Assembly: GCF_900167085.1 (NCBI RefSeq)
Contig: NZ_FUXA01000008.1
Coordinates: 147,864 to 211,863, forward strand
Length of the DNA stretch: 64,000 nt
Direction: 5' to 3'
Origin: Eubacterium ruminantium
GTDB taxonomy: Bacteria > Bacillota > Clostridia > Lachnospirales > Lachnospiraceae
The position numbers and the translations under genes were made by a program. The notes below the pieces were generated by a model. That model saw only the letters and a program-made list of their open reading frames with translations, made no database searches and was not told where the DNA came from. Below, one piece after another: positions 45,400 through 55,439 of the stretch. How positions within the stretch are numbered: position 1 is the stretch's first letter; each line of letters opens with the position of its first letter.

Positions 45400-46701
45400 A
45401 TGAAATTACTTAGAAAATTTATAACAGAATCAAAAGATGTTTCTCGATCAGCCGGCTTATGGAACTTGGTAGCTTGCGCAAACCTTGCTATACAGCCGGT
45501 TCTTCTTATGATGATCATTTCAAGACTCATGGGAGCTAAGGGGGCAGCGATGTCATTTTTCACCCTGGGCAATACATATTCAAATCTATTTCTGACAATC
45601 GGAAAATTCGGTACAAGAGGATACCAGGTTTCAGATGTTAAAAGAGAATTCAGTTTCAGCGAATATAGAGTATTCAGGCTGATGTGTACAATTGCAATGA
45701 TGCTGTCCGCGGGAGGATATATCATTTATATGACGTTTGACAGAAGTTTTACGATGTATAAAATGATAATTCTTCTGCTTATATGTCTTTACAGAGTTCC
45801 TGATTCTTGGGAAGACGTTTACTTTGGTGAGTATCAAAAAGAAGGCAGATTGGATATAGCAAGTAAAGCAATGGTAACAAGAATGGTCATTTCCTTGATA
45901 GTTTTACTTATCATGATATTCATAACAAATGATCTTCTCATATCATATGCGGTAGCAGCAGGTTTCAATTTCTTTTTACTTTTCTGGTGTATCGCGATTA
46001 CAAAGAATATTATTCCGGAATACAGGGAAAAAACTAAAACTGATGTAAAAATGTTAAATATCAGAAAGATATTTTTTGCGACACTGCCACTTGCACTTGT
46101 AGGATTTATCACACAGTTTATAAGCACGGTTCCAAAGGATGCTATTGATAAATATATGGATCCCGCTTCGGTTAATACATTTAACTATATCCAAATGCCG
46201 ATATTTATAGTAAGCCTTTTGATACAGGTTATATTAAATCCGATATATTATAAATATTCATGCCTGTGGAATGATAAGGAGTTGAAAAAGTTTCATTCAA
46301 ATTTCATGAAGATCACTTTATTCAATATAGGCATTACATTATTCGGTATGGTATGTGCATACTTCCTGGGAATACCTGTAATATCACTTCTCTATAATAC
46401 AAGTCTTCCGGGACAGAGATTTAACCTTATGATAATAGTTGTATGCAGCGGTCTCCTTGGTCTTGTAAGCGTCATAAGCAGTTTTCTTACTATCATGAGA
46501 CGACAGAAGATGATACTCATGGGACATATAATAGCTGCGATCAGTGCATATTTATTTGTTGATAATGCAGTCAGCAAAAATGGTATCAGAGGTGCGACAT
46601 TCTTATATCTCGGAGTTTTATCAGTACTCAGTATAGTTCTGCTTATAGGATATATCGTAGCGATGATCGCTACTAAGAATAAAATTTTAGCAGAGGATTA
46701 A
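45400..46701 (+). CDS. Oligosaccharide flippase (Wzx-like)
   Basis: A 433-residue polytopic membrane protein with about 12 hydrophobic segments and an N-terminal SRSAGLWNLVACANLAIQPVLLM-type start. This fits the MATE/MVF-like Wzx family, which flips undecaprenyl-linked repeat units across the membrane. It is the last rightward gene of the operon and is followed by a hairpin. No Wzy polymerase is recognised in the window. Confidence 0.82.
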   Translation: MKLLRKFITESKDVSRSAGLWNLVACANLAIQPVLLMMIISRLMGAKGAAMSFFTLGNTYSNLFLTIGKFGTRGYQVSDVKREFSFSEYRVFRLMCTIAMMLSAGGYIIYMTFDRSFTMYKMIILLLICLYRVPDSWEDVYFGEYQKEGRLDIASKAMVTRMVISLIVLLIMIFITNDLLISYAVAAGFNFFLLFWCIAITKNIIPEYREKTKTDVKMLNIRKIFFATLPLALVGFITQFISTVPKDAIDKYMDPASVNTFNYIQMPIFIVSLLIQVILNPIYYKYSCLWNDKELKKFHSNFMKITLFNIGITLFGMVCAYFLGIPVISLLYNTSLPGQRFNLMIIVVCSGLLGLVSVISSFLTIMRRQKMILMGHIIAAISAYLFVDNAVSKNGIRGATFLYLGVLSVLSIVLLIGYIVAMIATKNKILAED

Positions 46702-46708
46702 ATAAAAG

Positions 46709-46742
46709 AATCGGTGAATTCTAATTAAAGAATTCACCGATT
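46709..46742. terminator. Convergent terminator between wzx and rfbG
   Basis: A 14-base stem AATCGGTGAATTCT/AGAATTCACCGATT with a six-base loop. It overlaps the last codons and stop of rfbG. A T-rich run follows on the minus strand. Confidence 0.75.
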
Positions 46743-47773
46743 TCTCTATCCATCTCACTTGGTATATCATCACCGCTAAGATAGATCTTTGTCCATTCGA
46801 CTGTCTTATTGATGGCTTCTTGTATGCCCCATTTCGGCTGCCATCCGAATGTATTTTTAAGTAATGAACAATCGAGTTTTAAGAATGTTGCTTCGTGGGG
46901 TCCGTTATCGGAACGGTTCTCCCAGCTTAATCCTTCGCCCCATTTTTCACAGAAAATATCAACAAGATTTCCGGTTGTAACACAGTCCTTTTCATCAGGG
47001 CCAACATTGTAGAAACCTGCATATTTCTTATCTTCAAACTGTGCCTTTGCAATCATGAGATATGCTGCAAGTGGCTCGATGACATGTTGGAAAGGACGTG
47101 TTGAATAAGGATTTCTAACGATAATATTCTTCTTTGCTTCGGCCGCTCTGACACAATCAGGGATGATCCTGTCTACTGCGAAATCACCGCCGCCGATAAC
47201 ATTTCCCGCTCTTGCTGTTGATACTCTTAATACTTCGCTGTCATAAAATGAATTGATGTAGCTGTGAGTAACAAGTTCAGAACATGATTTACTGTTTGAA
47301 TAAGGATCGAAACCATCGAGAGGTTCATTTTCTCTATATCCCCAAACCCACTCATTATTTTTATATACTTTATCTGTTGTGACATTGAGAAATGATCTTA
47401 CTGAAGGATGATTTCTCACGCATTCGCAGATATTTACTGTTCCCATTACATTTGTAGCATAGGTTCCGACAGGGTCTTTATAGGATTCTCTTACGATTGG
47501 CTGAGCTGCAAGATGGAATACTATCTCAGGTTCAGCCTTATCAAAAACCGCTGATATATGCTCAAGATCTCTGATATCTCCGATTACGTGGTCGATCTTA
47601 TCGGCTATATCGGCAAGATCAAATAAGTTTGGCTTTGTTGGAGCATCTAAAGAATATCCTGTTACTATTGCACCGGCTTTAACAAGGATTCTTGTAAGCC
47701 ATGAACCTTTAAAGCCTGTATGTCCTGTGATAAGGACCTTTTTTCCTTTATAAAAATCTAATATATCTGACAT
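46721..47773 (-). CDS. rfbG: CDP-glucose 4,6-dehydratase
   Basis: Converts CDP-glucose to CDP-4-keto-6-deoxyglucose. The 350-residue SDR has the glycine motif ITGHTGFKGSWL, TTDKVYKN, and the YSNSKSCSELV form of YxxxK. Its opening MSDILDFYKGKKVLITG is characteristic of RfbG/DdhB. It is on the opposite strand to rfbF and diverges from rfbH across a 271-base spacer, so the pathway is split over three transcripts. Confidence 0.95.
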   Translation of the reverse strand: MSDILDFYKGKKVLITGHTGFKGSWLTRILVKAGAIVTGYSLDAPTKPNLFDLADIADKIDHVIGDIRDLEHISAVFDKAEPEIVFHLAAQPIVRESYKDPVGTYATNVMGTVNICECVRNHPSVRSFLNVTTDKVYKNNEWVWGYRENEPLDGFDPYSNSKSCSELVTHSYINSFYDSEVLRVSTARAGNVIGGGDFAVDRIIPDCVRAAEAKKNIIVRNPYSTRPFQHVIEPLAAYLMIAKAQFEDKKYAGFYNVGPDEKDCVTTGNLVDIFCEKWGEGLSWENRSDNGPHEATFLKLDCSLLKNTFGWQPKWGIQEAINKTVEWTKIYLSGDDIPSEMDREIGEFFN

Positions 47774-48044
47774 TAGAGTTCACCTCATTTTTTGTTTGAA
47801 AACTGATATCCGTCTATAGTAAAAAACTATTTATCATTATACTATATCTAAGCTAAAGTTCCCACATAAAAATATATATTTAACCGGATGTGATCAGCAT
47901 TTGGAAAAACTTGATTCAAGGTGAAATTATAAAAAAAACTGTAGGGAAAAGTCCTGTAATATGATAAGATATAAGTGGGTGAGTGCCCATAAATATAATG
48001 CAAAAATGAAACTATGAATATTTATATATACGGAGGAATAATCT

Positions 48045-49394
48045 GTGCGCGAAGAAGAAATGAGAAAAGAGATTCTTGAGAAGGTTGCAGAATATGCCAG
48101 AGAATTTCATTTAAAGAAACAACAGGAAAAAGATGAGAATTTTAAAGAAGGCGACAGAGTACCTTATGCAAGCAGAGTTTATGATGAAAAGGAAATGGTG
48201 AATCTTGTTGATTCGGCCCTTGAATTCTGGCTCACAGCAGGAAGATATACGGAAGAATTTGAGAAGAAATTTGCCGAATATCTCGGGGTAAGATTTGTAA
48301 GTCTTGTTAACTCGGGATCAAGTGCAAACCTTTGTGCATTTGCAGCTCTCACTTCACCGCTTTTAGGTGAAAGAGCTCTTCGTCGGGGGGATGAAGTTAT
48401 AACTGTTGCTGCAGGTTTTCCGACAACAGTTAATCCTATAATCCAGTATGGATGTGTTCCTGTATTTATCGATGTTGAGATACCGGGATACAGCATAAAG
48501 ACCGATCTTCTTGAAGAAGCATATACAGAAAAGACCAAAGCTGTAATGATGGCTCATACATTAGGAAATCCATTCAATATCAAAAAGGTGAAGGATTTCT
48601 GTGATAAACACGGACTTTGGCTTGTTGAAGATAACTGCGATTCCCTCGGTTCACTCTATACTATAGATGGCGAGACAAAGCAGACTGGTACTATAGGTGA
48701 TATCGGTACATCTTCATTTTATCCGCCACATCATATGACCATGGGAGAAGGCGGTGCGGTTTATACCAATAACCCACTGCTTCATAAGATTATCAGATCT
48801 ATGCGTGATTGGGGACGTGATTGTATCTGTCCTCCGGGTCATGATAATTTTTGCGGACATAGATATGATGGAACATATGGCGAACTCCCTAAGGGCTACG
48901 ATCATAAATATGTTTATTCACATTTCGGATATAATCTTAAGGCCACAGATATGCAGGCAGCTGTAGGTGTTGCTCAGTTAGAGAAGTTCCCTCAGTTTGC
49001 TGAAAAGAGAAGAGAGAATTTCAAATATCTGTATGAAAAGCTTGCAAATGGCGGAGCTGAAGAGAAGCTTATATTACCTGTTGCGGAGGAAAATTCGGAT
49101 CCTTGCTGGTTCGGTTTTATTGTTACATGCCGCGATGGAGTAGATAGAAAGAAAGTTGTTCCATATATTGAATCAAAAAATGTTCAGACAAGAATGCTCT
49201 TTGCAGGAAATCTTATCAAGCATCCTTGCTTTGATGAAATGCGTAAAGAAGGAAAGGGATTCCGCGTTGTGGGAGATCTTACAAATACAGACCTTATAAT
49301 GGACAGAAGTTTCTGGGTAGGTGTTTATCCGGGAATGACCAGGGAAAAGCTCGATTATATGGCAAAGGTTATACTTGAAGCAATCAATCTGTAA
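48045..49394 (+). CDS. rfbH: CDP-4-keto-6-deoxyglucose-3-dehydratase
   Basis: A PMP/iron-sulfur enzyme that removes the 3-hydroxyl, giving CDP-4-keto-3,6-dideoxyglucose after reduction by a ferredoxin-type reductase. The 449 residues contain the aminotransferase fold with His in place of the PLP lysine (SFYPPHHMTMGEGGAV) and the cysteine-rich RDWGRDCICPPGHDNFCGHR of RfbH/DdhC. The GTG start at 48045 is backed by GGAGG 8 bases upstream. The reductase partner (DdhD/AscD) is not in the window. Confidence 0.95.
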   Translation: MREEEMRKEILEKVAEYAREFHLKKQQEKDENFKEGDRVPYASRVYDEKEMVNLVDSALEFWLTAGRYTEEFEKKFAEYLGVRFVSLVNSGSSANLCAFAALTSPLLGERALRRGDEVITVAAGFPTTVNPIIQYGCVPVFIDVEIPGYSIKTDLLEEAYTEKTKAVMMAHTLGNPFNIKKVKDFCDKHGLWLVEDNCDSLGSLYTIDGETKQTGTIGDIGTSSFYPPHHMTMGEGGAVYTNNPLLHKIIRSMRDWGRDCICPPGHDNFCGHRYDGTYGELPKGYDHKYVYSHFGYNLKATDMQAAVGVAQLEKFPQFAEKRRENFKYLYEKLANGGAEEKLILPVAEENSDPCWFGFIVTCRDGVDRKKVVPYIESKNVQTRMLFAGNLIKHPCFDEMRKEGKGFRVVGDLTNTDLIMDRSFWVGVYPGMTREKLDYMAKVILEAINL

Positions 49395-49415
49395 AGTAAA
49401 GATTCAAGTGGCAGA

Positions 49416-51020
49416 ATGAAAGAATATATAAATGATGCGATAAATAAATATTTAAATTATTCTGATCCTTCGGCGGAAAGTAGTAAAAGTCCTGATGAAG
49501 AAGGGCATAATAAGATACCGTGGCATATGCCGGGACATAAGAGAAAGGCAGCACCTTGGGGAAATGATTTCCACAGTGATGCATTCGGACATGACCTGAC
49601 TGAGGTTCCCGGAATGGACGATCTTCATCATCCTGAAGAGATGATAAAGCAGTCGATGGATGAAATGACAAAGGTATATAAATCCTTTAAATCATATTAT
49701 CTTGTTAATGGTTCCACATCAGGTAATCTTGCTTCTATATTTGCCTGTCTTGAAGGGATGCACAAAGGTACCGGTAAAAATGGTAAAGAATCGGCTAAAG
49801 AAAAAGCCATTATGATAGCCAGAAATTGTCATAAATCGGTATTTAATTCTTTGATCTTATCAGGTGTGAAACCGGTATATATCTATCCGCGGGTTTCGGA
49901 TGAGATAAGTATAGACGGACAGATTGATGCAGAAGATATAAGAAGTGCGATAGAGAAGAATTCATATCTTGATATTAAATGTTGTATCATCACGTCGCCG
50001 ACATATGAAGGTATAATTTCTGATATAGAGAAAATCAGTGAATGCCTTCATGAATATAATATTCCACTGATAGTTGATGAAGCGCATGGTGCACATTTTC
50101 CTTTTTACGAAGAAGAGGGCTGCGGTGAGAACAGCGATGTAACGGTTGCGAGTAAAAATACCGGCTGCGGTGAGAACAGCGATGTAACGGTTGTGAGTAA
50201 AAATACCGGCTGCAGTAAGAAAAATGCAGCAAATGATGACGGAGACAGTACCGCTCTCTACCCGAGAAGCGCTTTATATAAAGGAGCGGATATAGTTATT
50301 CAGAGTCTTCATAAAACCCTGCCTTGTTATACGCAGACTGCGGTTTTACATATTGCTGAAAACGCAGGAGTAAAAGGCTTTGGGAAAGAAGAAATCGCTG
50401 AAAAGGTTGAGAGATATTTAAGGATATTTCAGACAAGTTCACCTTCTTATATATTCCTTCAGGCGATGGAAAAATGCATTGCCTGGTGCGATGAAAACAG
50501 AAATGAATTTATAAAGCATTTTGATAGGATAAGACGATTTAGAGATAAATTTAGAGAATCATCATTTAGGAATCTCAGACTGTTTGGTGCCGGTGATCTT
50601 ACAAGACTTGTGATTTTTGTAAAGGGAGTTACGGGAAAGAAAGCATCCGAACTTCTTGAAGAAAAAACAGGTGTTGTGGTTGAGATGGCAGGAAATGATT
50701 ATCTGGTATTCATTTCAACTGTAATGGATAGAGACGAAGATTTTGACAGGCTTATTGAAAGTCTAAGGATTTTGGATGAATTAGTTGATAATGAATCAGA
50801 TGAATCAGGCAGCGGCTCTGAAGAAATTTTCATGGTCGATACATCTGAAGGCAGCTTTCAGATAAAGGATGCTGTGGGAAGAAGAGTGACGGATTATATA
50901 TATGTTTATCCGCCCGGAATTCCGATCATAGCACCTTATGAAATAATCGAGGAAAAGCATGTTGCTGAAATACTTCACGATATCAGGTGCGGCTACTCGG
51001 TAAGAAGCGGCAAAAAGTAA
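49416..51020 (+). CDS. Orn/Lys/Arg decarboxylase family protein (YaaO-like)
   Basis: A 534-residue PLP-dependent fold type I decarboxylase of the SpeA/YaaO group. HMPGHKRK opens the catalytic domain, VDEAHGAHFPF binds the cofactor pyridine and SLHKTLPCYTQTAVLH carries the Schiff-base lysine. The C-terminal domain ends with YVYPPGIPIIAPYE. Between the aspartate and lysine motifs lies an insert with two near-identical 45-base repeats, making it longer than the usual 470-490 residues. It lies in the yaaO-like position upstream of tmk. Substrate (arginine, lysine or ornithine) is not resolved. Confidence 0.87.
   Translation: MKEYINDAINKYLNYSDPSAESSKSPDEEGHNKIPWHMPGHKRKAAPWGNDFHSDAFGHDLTEVPGMDDLHHPEEMIKQSMDEMTKVYKSFKSYYLVNGSTSGNLASIFACLEGMHKGTGKNGKESAKEKAIMIARNCHKSVFNSLILSGVKPVYIYPRVSDEISIDGQIDAEDIRSAIEKNSYLDIKCCIITSPTYEGIISDIEKISECLHEYNIPLIVDEAHGAHFPFYEEEGCGENSDVTVASKNTGCGENSDVTVVSKNTGCSKKNAANDDGDSTALYPRSALYKGADIVIQSLHKTLPCYTQTAVLHIAENAGVKGFGKEEIAEKVERYLRIFQTSSPSYIFLQAMEKCIAWCDENRNEFIKHFDRIRRFRDKFRESSFRNLRLFGAGDLTRLVIFVKGVTGKKASELLEEKTGVVVEMAGNDYLVFISTVMDRDEDFDRLIESLRILDELVDNESDESGSGSEEIFMVDTSEGSFQIKDAVGRRVTDYIYVYPPGIPIIAPYEIIEEKHVAEILHDIRCGYSVRSGKK
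50121..50210 (+). repeat. 45-bp in-frame duplication inside the decarboxylase
   Basis: Two 45-base units (50121-50165 and 50166-50210) differ at one base and encode CGENSDVTVASKNTG and CGENSDVTVVSKNTG. A degenerate third start (CSKKN) follows. They sit between the cofactor aspartate and lysine motifs. Confidence 0.92.
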
Positions 51021-51135
51021 GTAAATAAGCTGAACACAGGCTGTTTTTCTTTGATAAATTAAGTTGCAAATTATAATAATAAAACATAAAATGTATATTG
51101 TATACAGAACCGGATAAAAGGTGAGTAAAGACAAA

Positions 51136-52107
51136 ATGGTAGAATATAAAGCATACGGAAAAGTTAATCTTGGACTGGACATCATCGGAAGAAGAGATGA
51201 TGGATATCATATGGTGAAGATGATAATGCAGTCGGTTGATATTTATGACACTCTTTCATTTGAGAAGATTGAAGAAGTAAGCGGTGATTCAAAAAATCAG
51301 TGCGATGCAGCGGGAAAACCTGAGATAAAGATCATCGCAACCAATGATCCCGATCTTTCACTGGGAGAGGACAATCTTATTTATAAAGCCTGCAGGATTC
51401 TCATGGATAAGTACTGTATCAAGGACGGTGTTCTTATAAAGCTTACCAAGAATATTCCCATAGCTGCCGGAATGGCAGGAGGAAGCAGTGACTGTGCAGC
51501 GGCTCTTAAAGGTATGAATAAATTATTTGACCTTCATCTCACAGAGGAAGAACTTAGAGAGATAGGTGTCACTCTTGGGGCGGATGTTCCGTATTGTATA
51601 GCCGGAGGAACCATGATTTCCGAAGGAATTGGTGAAGTTCTTACAGAGCTTCCCGATATTCCTGATCTTACTTTCCTTATTGCAAAACCGGTATTTGGAA
51701 TATCTACCAAAGAAGCATATGGCGACTTCGATGCGATTCCTGAGGAGGATATAGTTCATCCTGATATTGACGGGATGGCAGAAGCAATAAGAAACAGCGA
51801 TATTTGCGGCATAGTAGATAGACTCGGAAATGTTCTTGAAGATGCATCAATTCCGAAGCATCAGGAGATTGAAGAGATTAAAAATATCATGAAGGAAAAT
51901 GGAGCGCTGAATGCTCTTATGAGCGGAAGCGGACCAACTGTATTCGGTATATTTACAGACGAAACAGTGGATGAAGGAACAGGAAACGGTGAAACTTTAA
52001 GCGGTAAAGAGAAAGCATGGAGGACTGTTCAGATATTACAGGAAAAAGAATATATTTCAGATCTTTTTACGGTAGGTGCCGTGAAGAAATCTGATATAGA
52101 TAAATAA
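51136..52107 (+). CDS. ispE: 4-diphosphocytidyl-2-C-methyl-D-erythritol kinase
   Basis: GHMP kinase of the non-mevalonate isoprenoid pathway. The 323 residues begin MVEYKAYGKVNLGLDIIGRR. The glycine-rich ATP motif is IPIAAGMAGGSSDCAAAL and the C-terminal motif is MSGSGPTVFG. A GTG at 51121 with the start MSKDK is an alternative. It is followed 61 bases later by a GntR regulator. Confidence 0.94.
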   Translation: MVEYKAYGKVNLGLDIIGRRDDGYHMVKMIMQSVDIYDTLSFEKIEEVSGDSKNQCDAAGKPEIKIIATNDPDLSLGEDNLIYKACRILMDKYCIKDGVLIKLTKNIPIAAGMAGGSSDCAAALKGMNKLFDLHLTEEELREIGVTLGADVPYCIAGGTMISEGIGEVLTELPDIPDLTFLIAKPVFGISTKEAYGDFDAIPEEDIVHPDIDGMAEAIRNSDICGIVDRLGNVLEDASIPKHQEIEEIKNIMKENGALNALMSGSGPTVFGIFTDETVDEGTGNGETLSGKEKAWRTVQILQEKEYISDLFTVGAVKKSDIDK

Positions 52108-52168
52108 AGTCCTTGCGGCAATCATTTTGGGCAAGGCAGATACAAATAAAATATGCAGGAGAATATAG

Positions 52169-52843
52169 ATGAAACTCGAAATGGATCAAAATGAATATCT
52201 TCCTCTTAGGGAGGTTGTATTCCGGACACTAAGAAATGCAATAATCAAAGGTGAGTTTATGCCGGGAGAAAGACTGATGGAGGAGAAGATAGCGGCGAAT
52301 CTTGGAGTAAGCAGGACTCCGGTCAGAGAAGCAATACGAATGCTGGAGCTTGAGGGGTTAGTCGTAATGATCCCAAGAAAAGGAGCAGAAGTTGCGAATA
52401 TAACAGTTAAAGATCTTAGAGATGCTCTTGAAGTAAGAATGGCACTTGAAGAATTATCTGTTGTTCTCGCTTGTGAAAGAATAGATGACGAAGGTAAGAA
52501 AAAACTTCTTACAGCCGGAGTTGAATTTAAAGAAGCAATCAATTCAAAGCTTGTTCCGGCAATCGTTGAAAAAGATGAAAGATTTCATGATGTAATATTT
52601 GAAGCATCACAGAATCAGAGACTTATCACTATGGCAATGAACCTTAGAGAAAAGGTTTACAGATATAGATTTGAATATGTTAAGGTATTCAGTTATCACG
52701 ACAAGCTTATAACAGAGCATGATGAGATAACAAAGGCAATATTCAGAGGTGATAAAGAAGCTGCGCAGAAGATAATGCGTAAGCATATTTATGATCAGGA
52801 ACAGATAGTAATTGAGAATACTATCAGAGAGAATGGTAATTAA
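52169..52843 (+). CDS. GntR-family transcriptional regulator (FadR/FCD subgroup)
   Basis: A 224-residue regulator. The winged helix is at residues 10-75 (LRNAIIKGEFMPGERLMEEKIA, GVSRTPVREAIRMLELEGLV), followed by the all-helical FCD ligand domain (about 85-215, with metal-site-like RFHDVIFEAS and EHDEI histidines). It lies between ispE and tmk in an otherwise housekeeping cluster. Target and ligand are unknown. Confidence 0.9.
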   Translation: MKLEMDQNEYLPLREVVFRTLRNAIIKGEFMPGERLMEEKIAANLGVSRTPVREAIRMLELEGLVVMIPRKGAEVANITVKDLRDALEVRMALEELSVVLACERIDDEGKKKLLTAGVEFKEAINSKLVPAIVEKDERFHDVIFEASQNQRLITMAMNLREKVYRYRFEYVKVFSYHDKLITEHDEITKAIFRGDKEAAQKIMRKHIYDQEQIVIENTIRENGN

Positions 52844-52858
52844 TCAAAGGGGAAATCG

Positions 52859-53476
52859 ATGAAAGGTATATTTATCTCGATGGAGGGACCTGATGGCTCA
52901 GGAAAGTCAACGCAGATAGAACTCCTGAAAAATTATTTGTCCGAAAACGGAAAAGAATGCATCATAACCAGAGAACCGGGCGGAACAAGAATAAGCGAGG
53001 CTGTGAGAGAGATAATCTTAAATAAAGAATATAAGGAAATGGATTACATGACCGAACTTCTTCTTTATACATCAGCCAGAGCCCAGCTCGTCAGTGAAGT
53101 TATACTTCCGGCGTTGGAGGAAGGAAAATGTGTAATAAGCGACCGTTTTGTTGATTCCTCTGCTGTGTATCAGGGAATCGCCAGAGGGCTTGGAGTTGAA
53201 ACGGTTTATGAGATAAATAAATATGCTACAAGAGGTCGTTTTCCTGATAAAACATTTTTACTTGATCTGCCTGCCGAAGTAGGTATTGCAAGGAAGAAGA
53301 ATCAGGCTGAGCTTGACCGTTTGGAAAGCGAAAAGATAGATTTTCATATTAAAGTAGCGGAAGGTTACAGACAGATGGCGGAACGCGATTCCGACAGAAT
53401 AATAAGGCTTGATGCTACAGAGAGTGTCGAAGTAATTCATTCAAAGATAAAAATGGAGATCGACAAACTCATATAG
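52859..53476 (+). CDS. tmk: Thymidylate kinase
   Basis: Phosphorylates dTMP to dTDP. The 205 residues hold the P-loop EGPDGSGKSTQ, the dTMP-binding REPGGTRISE, and DRFVDSSAVYQG. AAAGGGG precedes the ATG. It is 16 bases after the GntR gene and 57 bases before holB, the conserved tmk-holB arrangement. Confidence 0.96.
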   Translation: MKGIFISMEGPDGSGKSTQIELLKNYLSENGKECIITREPGGTRISEAVREIILNKEYKEMDYMTELLLYTSARAQLVSEVILPALEEGKCVISDRFVDSSAVYQGIARGLGVETVYEINKYATRGRFPDKTFLLDLPAEVGIARKKNQAELDRLESEKIDFHIKVAEGYRQMAERDSDRIIRLDATESVEVIHSKIKMEIDKLI

Positions 53477-53533
53477 AAGATAAAAGGGTAAAGGTATAGA
53501 AGTGAGAGACATGATCAGAGGGAGGTGCGTAAT

Positions 53534-54523
53534 ATGGATTTTCAGCATATAGTTGGTCATGAAGATATTATTAGGCATTTTAAAGCAAGTATAGAGATGA
53601 ACAGAGTCAGTCATGCATATATAATCTGTGGTGAGAAGGACAGCGGAAGAAAAACTTTGGCGCTTTCCTATGCTAAAACTCTTCAGTGCGAAGAGCATAA
53701 GATAGATCCGTGCAACAGATGTAAATCATGTAAACAGGTTGACTCGGGAAATCATCCGGATATTATTTTCGTAGAGCATGAAAAACCACAACTCGTATCG
53801 GTAGATGATATCAGAGAAAATGTAGTAAATACAATGGATATCAAACCATACAGCAGTAAATATAAGATTTATATCATTGATGATGGGGAGTTTATGACTG
53901 CCCAGGCTCAGAATGCTCTTCTTAAAACTATTGAAGAGCCACCGGCATATGGTATAATTATCATCCTTACAACATCACTTGATAAGTTACTGCCGACTAT
54001 TATTTCAAGATGTATCACTCTTTCAACAAAACCTGTTAAAGAGAGAGATATCTATGATTATCTTGTTGGCAATCTGCATGTTGATGAGAAGAAAGCGGAT
54101 TTCTGTGTTGAATATGCTCAGGGAAATCTTGGAAAAGCAATTAAACTTGCCACAAATGAAGATTATGACAGACTGGTAAAATCGGTCATTAATCTTGAGA
54201 CAAATATATATAAAATGGATTCGGACAGCATCGCAAATGTTATTACAGAATGTGATAAGAATTTTAAAGTGAGTATGTGCGAATATATGGATCTTATGAT
54301 GGTTTGGTACAGAGACATACTTATGCTTAAAGTAACGGGCAAGGTTGATAAGATCATGTTCAGAGAGCAGTATGTAACCATCAGAGAGCAGTCCAAATAC
54401 CTTTCATTTAATGAGCTTGAGGAAAAGTCCAAAGCGATAGATAAAGCAAAGCGCAGACTTGCTGCAAATGCAAAGGTTGAAGACATAATGAAACTTCTGA
54501 TAATGACACTTAAGGAGATATAG
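53534..54523 (+). CDS. holB: DNA polymerase III delta' subunit
   Basis: Part of the clamp loader that places DnaN on DNA. The 329 residues have a degenerate P-loop GEKDSGRKTL and a four-cysteine zinc module CEEHKIDPCNRCKSC. ALLKTIEEPP and IISRC are typical of DnaX/HolB folds. ATG at 53534 has GGAGG 8 bases upstream; a GTG at 53525 is in frame. Four bases separate it from ricT. Confidence 0.94.
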   Translation: MDFQHIVGHEDIIRHFKASIEMNRVSHAYIICGEKDSGRKTLALSYAKTLQCEEHKIDPCNRCKSCKQVDSGNHPDIIFVEHEKPQLVSVDDIRENVVNTMDIKPYSSKYKIYIIDDGEFMTAQAQNALLKTIEEPPAYGIIIILTTSLDKLLPTIISRCITLSTKPVKERDIYDYLVGNLHVDEKKADFCVEYAQGNLGKAIKLATNEDYDRLVKSVINLETNIYKMDSDSIANVITECDKNFKVSMCEYMDLMMVWYRDILMLKVTGKVDKIMFREQYVTIREQSKYLSFNELEEKSKAIDKAKRRLAANAKVEDIMKLLIMTLKEI

Positions 54524-54527
54524 AGAA

Positions 54528-55439
54528 ATGGAAGTAATAGGTGTACGATTCCGCCCGAACGGGAAGATTTATTTCTTCGATCCGGGCCAGTACAATGTTG
54601 AGGTTGGAACACCGGTCATCGTTGAAACGGCGAGAGGTGTTGAATACGGAAAATGTGTTCTTGGCAGACGAGATGTCAGTAGTGAAAAACTGGTGGCAGA
54701 TTTAAAGCCGATTCTTCGTATAGCAACAAGTGAGGATTCCGAAGCAGCTGAGGCCAATAAGGAAAAATCAAAAAATGCATTCAAGATCTGTAATGAAAAA
54801 ATAGCTGCACATGGGCTTAAGATGAAGCTTATTGATGCTGAGTATACATTTGATAATAATAAAGTACTTTTTTACTTTACTGCAGACGGAAGAATCGACT
54901 TCAGAGAATTGGTTAAAGATCTTGCATCTGTTTTCAGAACAAGAATTGAGCTTCGTCAGATCGGTGTAAGAGATGAGACCAAGATCTGCGGAGGTATCGG
55001 TATCTGCGGAAGACCGCTTTGCTGCAATCAGCATCTTTCAGAGTTCGTTCCGGTATCGATCAAAATGGCCAAGGAGCAGAATTTATCGCTTAATCCAACC
55101 AAGATTTCCGGAGTATGCGGAAGACTTATGTGCTGCCTTAAGCATGAGCAGGATACATATGAATATCTCAACAGCCGCCTTCCAAATATTGGTGATACAG
55201 TAACTGCATTTGATGGAACAAAGGGTGAAGTATCATCCATAAATGTACTTAGACAGAGAGTTAAACTTATTGTAACCGATGAAGAAGACAATAAGGAACT
55301 TGTTGAATATAAGGTAGATGAACTGAAATTTAAACCTCGCAAGAGAAAGAGAGACGATAAGGGCATCGACGATAAAGAACTGAAGCAGCTTGAAGCTCTT
55401 GAAAAAAGTGAAAGTGGTTCAAGACTTAATGATGATTAA
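54528..55439 (+). CDS. ricT: PSP1-domain protein RicT (YaaT-like)
   Basis: In Bacillus RicT is part of the Ric complex that stimulates RNase Y-dependent mRNA processing and carries an iron-sulfur cluster. The 303-residue protein has the PSP1 C-terminal domain with paired cysteines: CGGIGICGRPLCCNQHL and CGRLMCCLKHE. It lies in the conserved holB-ricT-trmN6 order. RicA and RicF are not here. Confidence 0.93.
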   Translation: MEVIGVRFRPNGKIYFFDPGQYNVEVGTPVIVETARGVEYGKCVLGRRDVSSEKLVADLKPILRIATSEDSEAAEANKEKSKNAFKICNEKIAAHGLKMKLIDAEYTFDNNKVLFYFTADGRIDFRELVKDLASVFRTRIELRQIGVRDETKICGGIGICGRPLCCNQHLSEFVPVSIKMAKEQNLSLNPTKISGVCGRLMCCLKHEQDTYEYLNSRLPNIGDTVTAFDGTKGEVSSINVLRQRVKLIVTDEEDNKELVEYKVDELKFKPRKRKRDDKGIDDKELKQLEALEKSESGSRLNDD

